A stretch of DNA of 22,455 nt, taken from Verrucomicrobiales bacterium (GTDB taxonomy: Bacteria; Verrucomicrobiota; Verrucomicrobiia; Verrucomicrobiales; Verrucomicrobiaceae). The stretch is taken from the NCBI GenBank assembly GCA_003506995.1, contig DNXB01000001.1:1-22455 (forward strand), written 5' to 3'. Positions 22,107 through 22,455 of this stretch are shown in pieces. How positions within the stretch are numbered: the stretch's first letter is position 1; the number at the start of each line of letters is the position of its first letter. A model generated the notes under the pieces. It was not told the DNA's origin and ran no database searches. It was given only the letters and a program-made list of their open reading frames with translations. The translations under genes and the position numbers were made by a program.

Positions 22107-22455
22107 CTACGCGCACCACTTGGCTTTGAACTCCGCGATCTCATCTTCAGAGTAAAAGTGTCGGGCATATTTGGTCTGATAAATGGCATCCAATTGCTCC
22201 CGGCTGAACTTGATCTTGGAAACCGCCTCGCAGTAGGTTGAGTGGAATGCCTTGTCGCTCGTTCGGTTGGAGTCGATGATTTCAAAAAGCTTCTTGGGAC
22301 AACGGTATAAAGCACCAAGTGCCAGACTGAGCGCTTGAAAGTTCTCCTGACGGATCACCAGCACGCGAATTTCCTGGGCATCAATCACCTTGTAACCCTG
22401 TCGATGGTCGAAGGCATGCTCGAAAATATCGGACTCTTCGCTGTTCTGAGTGGGT
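22107..22455 (-). CDS. Sulfotransferase-like 'capsular polysaccharide synthesis' protein (copy 2), 5' end outside window
   Basis: The frame is open to the right edge, giving the last 115 residues of a protein whose start lies outside. I read the edge codons by hand. They encode DIFEHAFDHRQGY followed by VLVIRQENFQALSLALGALY, matching DVFNRAFDHEKGH and VLVIRQENFDSLPTALGELY in the gene at 5360-6325. The C-terminal KYARHFYSEDEIAEFKAKW likewise matches RYARHFYTPTELSAFRLRW there. It is therefore a second member of that putative capsular-polysaccharide/sulfotransferase-like family. The catalytic P-loop lies outside the window and cannot be checked. An internal GTG at 22388 is not the true start. 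Confidence 0.88.
   Translation of the reverse strand, partial: PTQNSEESDIFEHAFDHRQGYKVIDAQEIRVLVIRQENFQALSLALGALYRCPKKLFEIIDSNRTSDKAFHSTYCEAVSKIKFSREQLDAIYQTKYARHFYSEDEIAEFKAKWCA

Overview
This window reads as one long, tightly packed surface-glycan (LPS O-antigen or capsule) biosynthesis locus from a Gram-negative bacterium. All 21 protein-coding genes I support are on the minus strand, so transcription runs from high to low coordinates. Most gaps are under about 110 bases, and several genes overlap by 4 to 10 bases, so one or a few long operons are likely. I found no rRNA, tRNA, CRISPR array, integrase or transposase, and no gene-free stretch longer than about 110 bases. The source may belong to the Verrucomicrobiota/Planctomycetota side of the tree: the locus carries TIGR04372-type glycosyltransferases, a split transketolase and almost no Shine-Dalgarno sequences. 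That placement is a low-confidence inference.

Right part (about 8.2-22.4 kb, GC-rich): precursor synthesis and modification. In transcription order it holds the 3' end of a sulfotransferase-like 'capsular polysaccharide synthesis' gene and a two-subunit transketolase (N- and C-terminal halves). A perfect 19-bp inverted repeat follows. Next come a HAD-phosphatase/aminoglycoside-phosphotransferase-type fusion, a small SAM methyltransferase, a zinc-finger C-methyltransferase-like protein, a WbuC-type cupin, an SDR oxidoreductase, and two more zinc-finger C-methyltransferases. The segment ends with a nucleotidyltransferase-PfkB kinase fusion (HldE activities in swapped order), another SAM methyltransferase, a sugar-1-phosphate nucleotidyltransferase and a TIGR04372 glycosyltransferase. 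A workable but unproven reading is a dedicated route from pentose phosphates through sedoheptulose-7-phosphate to a nucleotide-activated heptose or a related unusual sugar, which is then oxidised or reduced and C-methylated.

Left part (about 0.75-8.2 kb, visibly lower GC): assembly and export. It holds two paralogous atypical methyltransferases, a sulfotransferase-like protein, a GT-A-like glycosyltransferase, a second TIGR04372 glycosyltransferase and an MsbA-type ABC exporter. A GT9 heptosyltransferase-type gene, GC-rich again, overlaps the exporter and runs off the left edge. Three consecutive genes from unrelated enzyme families begin with the same short membrane-anchor module (a hydrophobic segment, then an R-K-x-L-x-x-x-I basic/coiled stretch), which suggests a shared membrane assembly site.

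Three families occur twice (TIGR04372 glycosyltransferase, sulfotransferase-like, atypical methyltransferase). Together with the GC step near 8.2 kb, this suggests the locus was put together from modules by duplication or transfer. All family calls come from reading motifs; no database search was possible.
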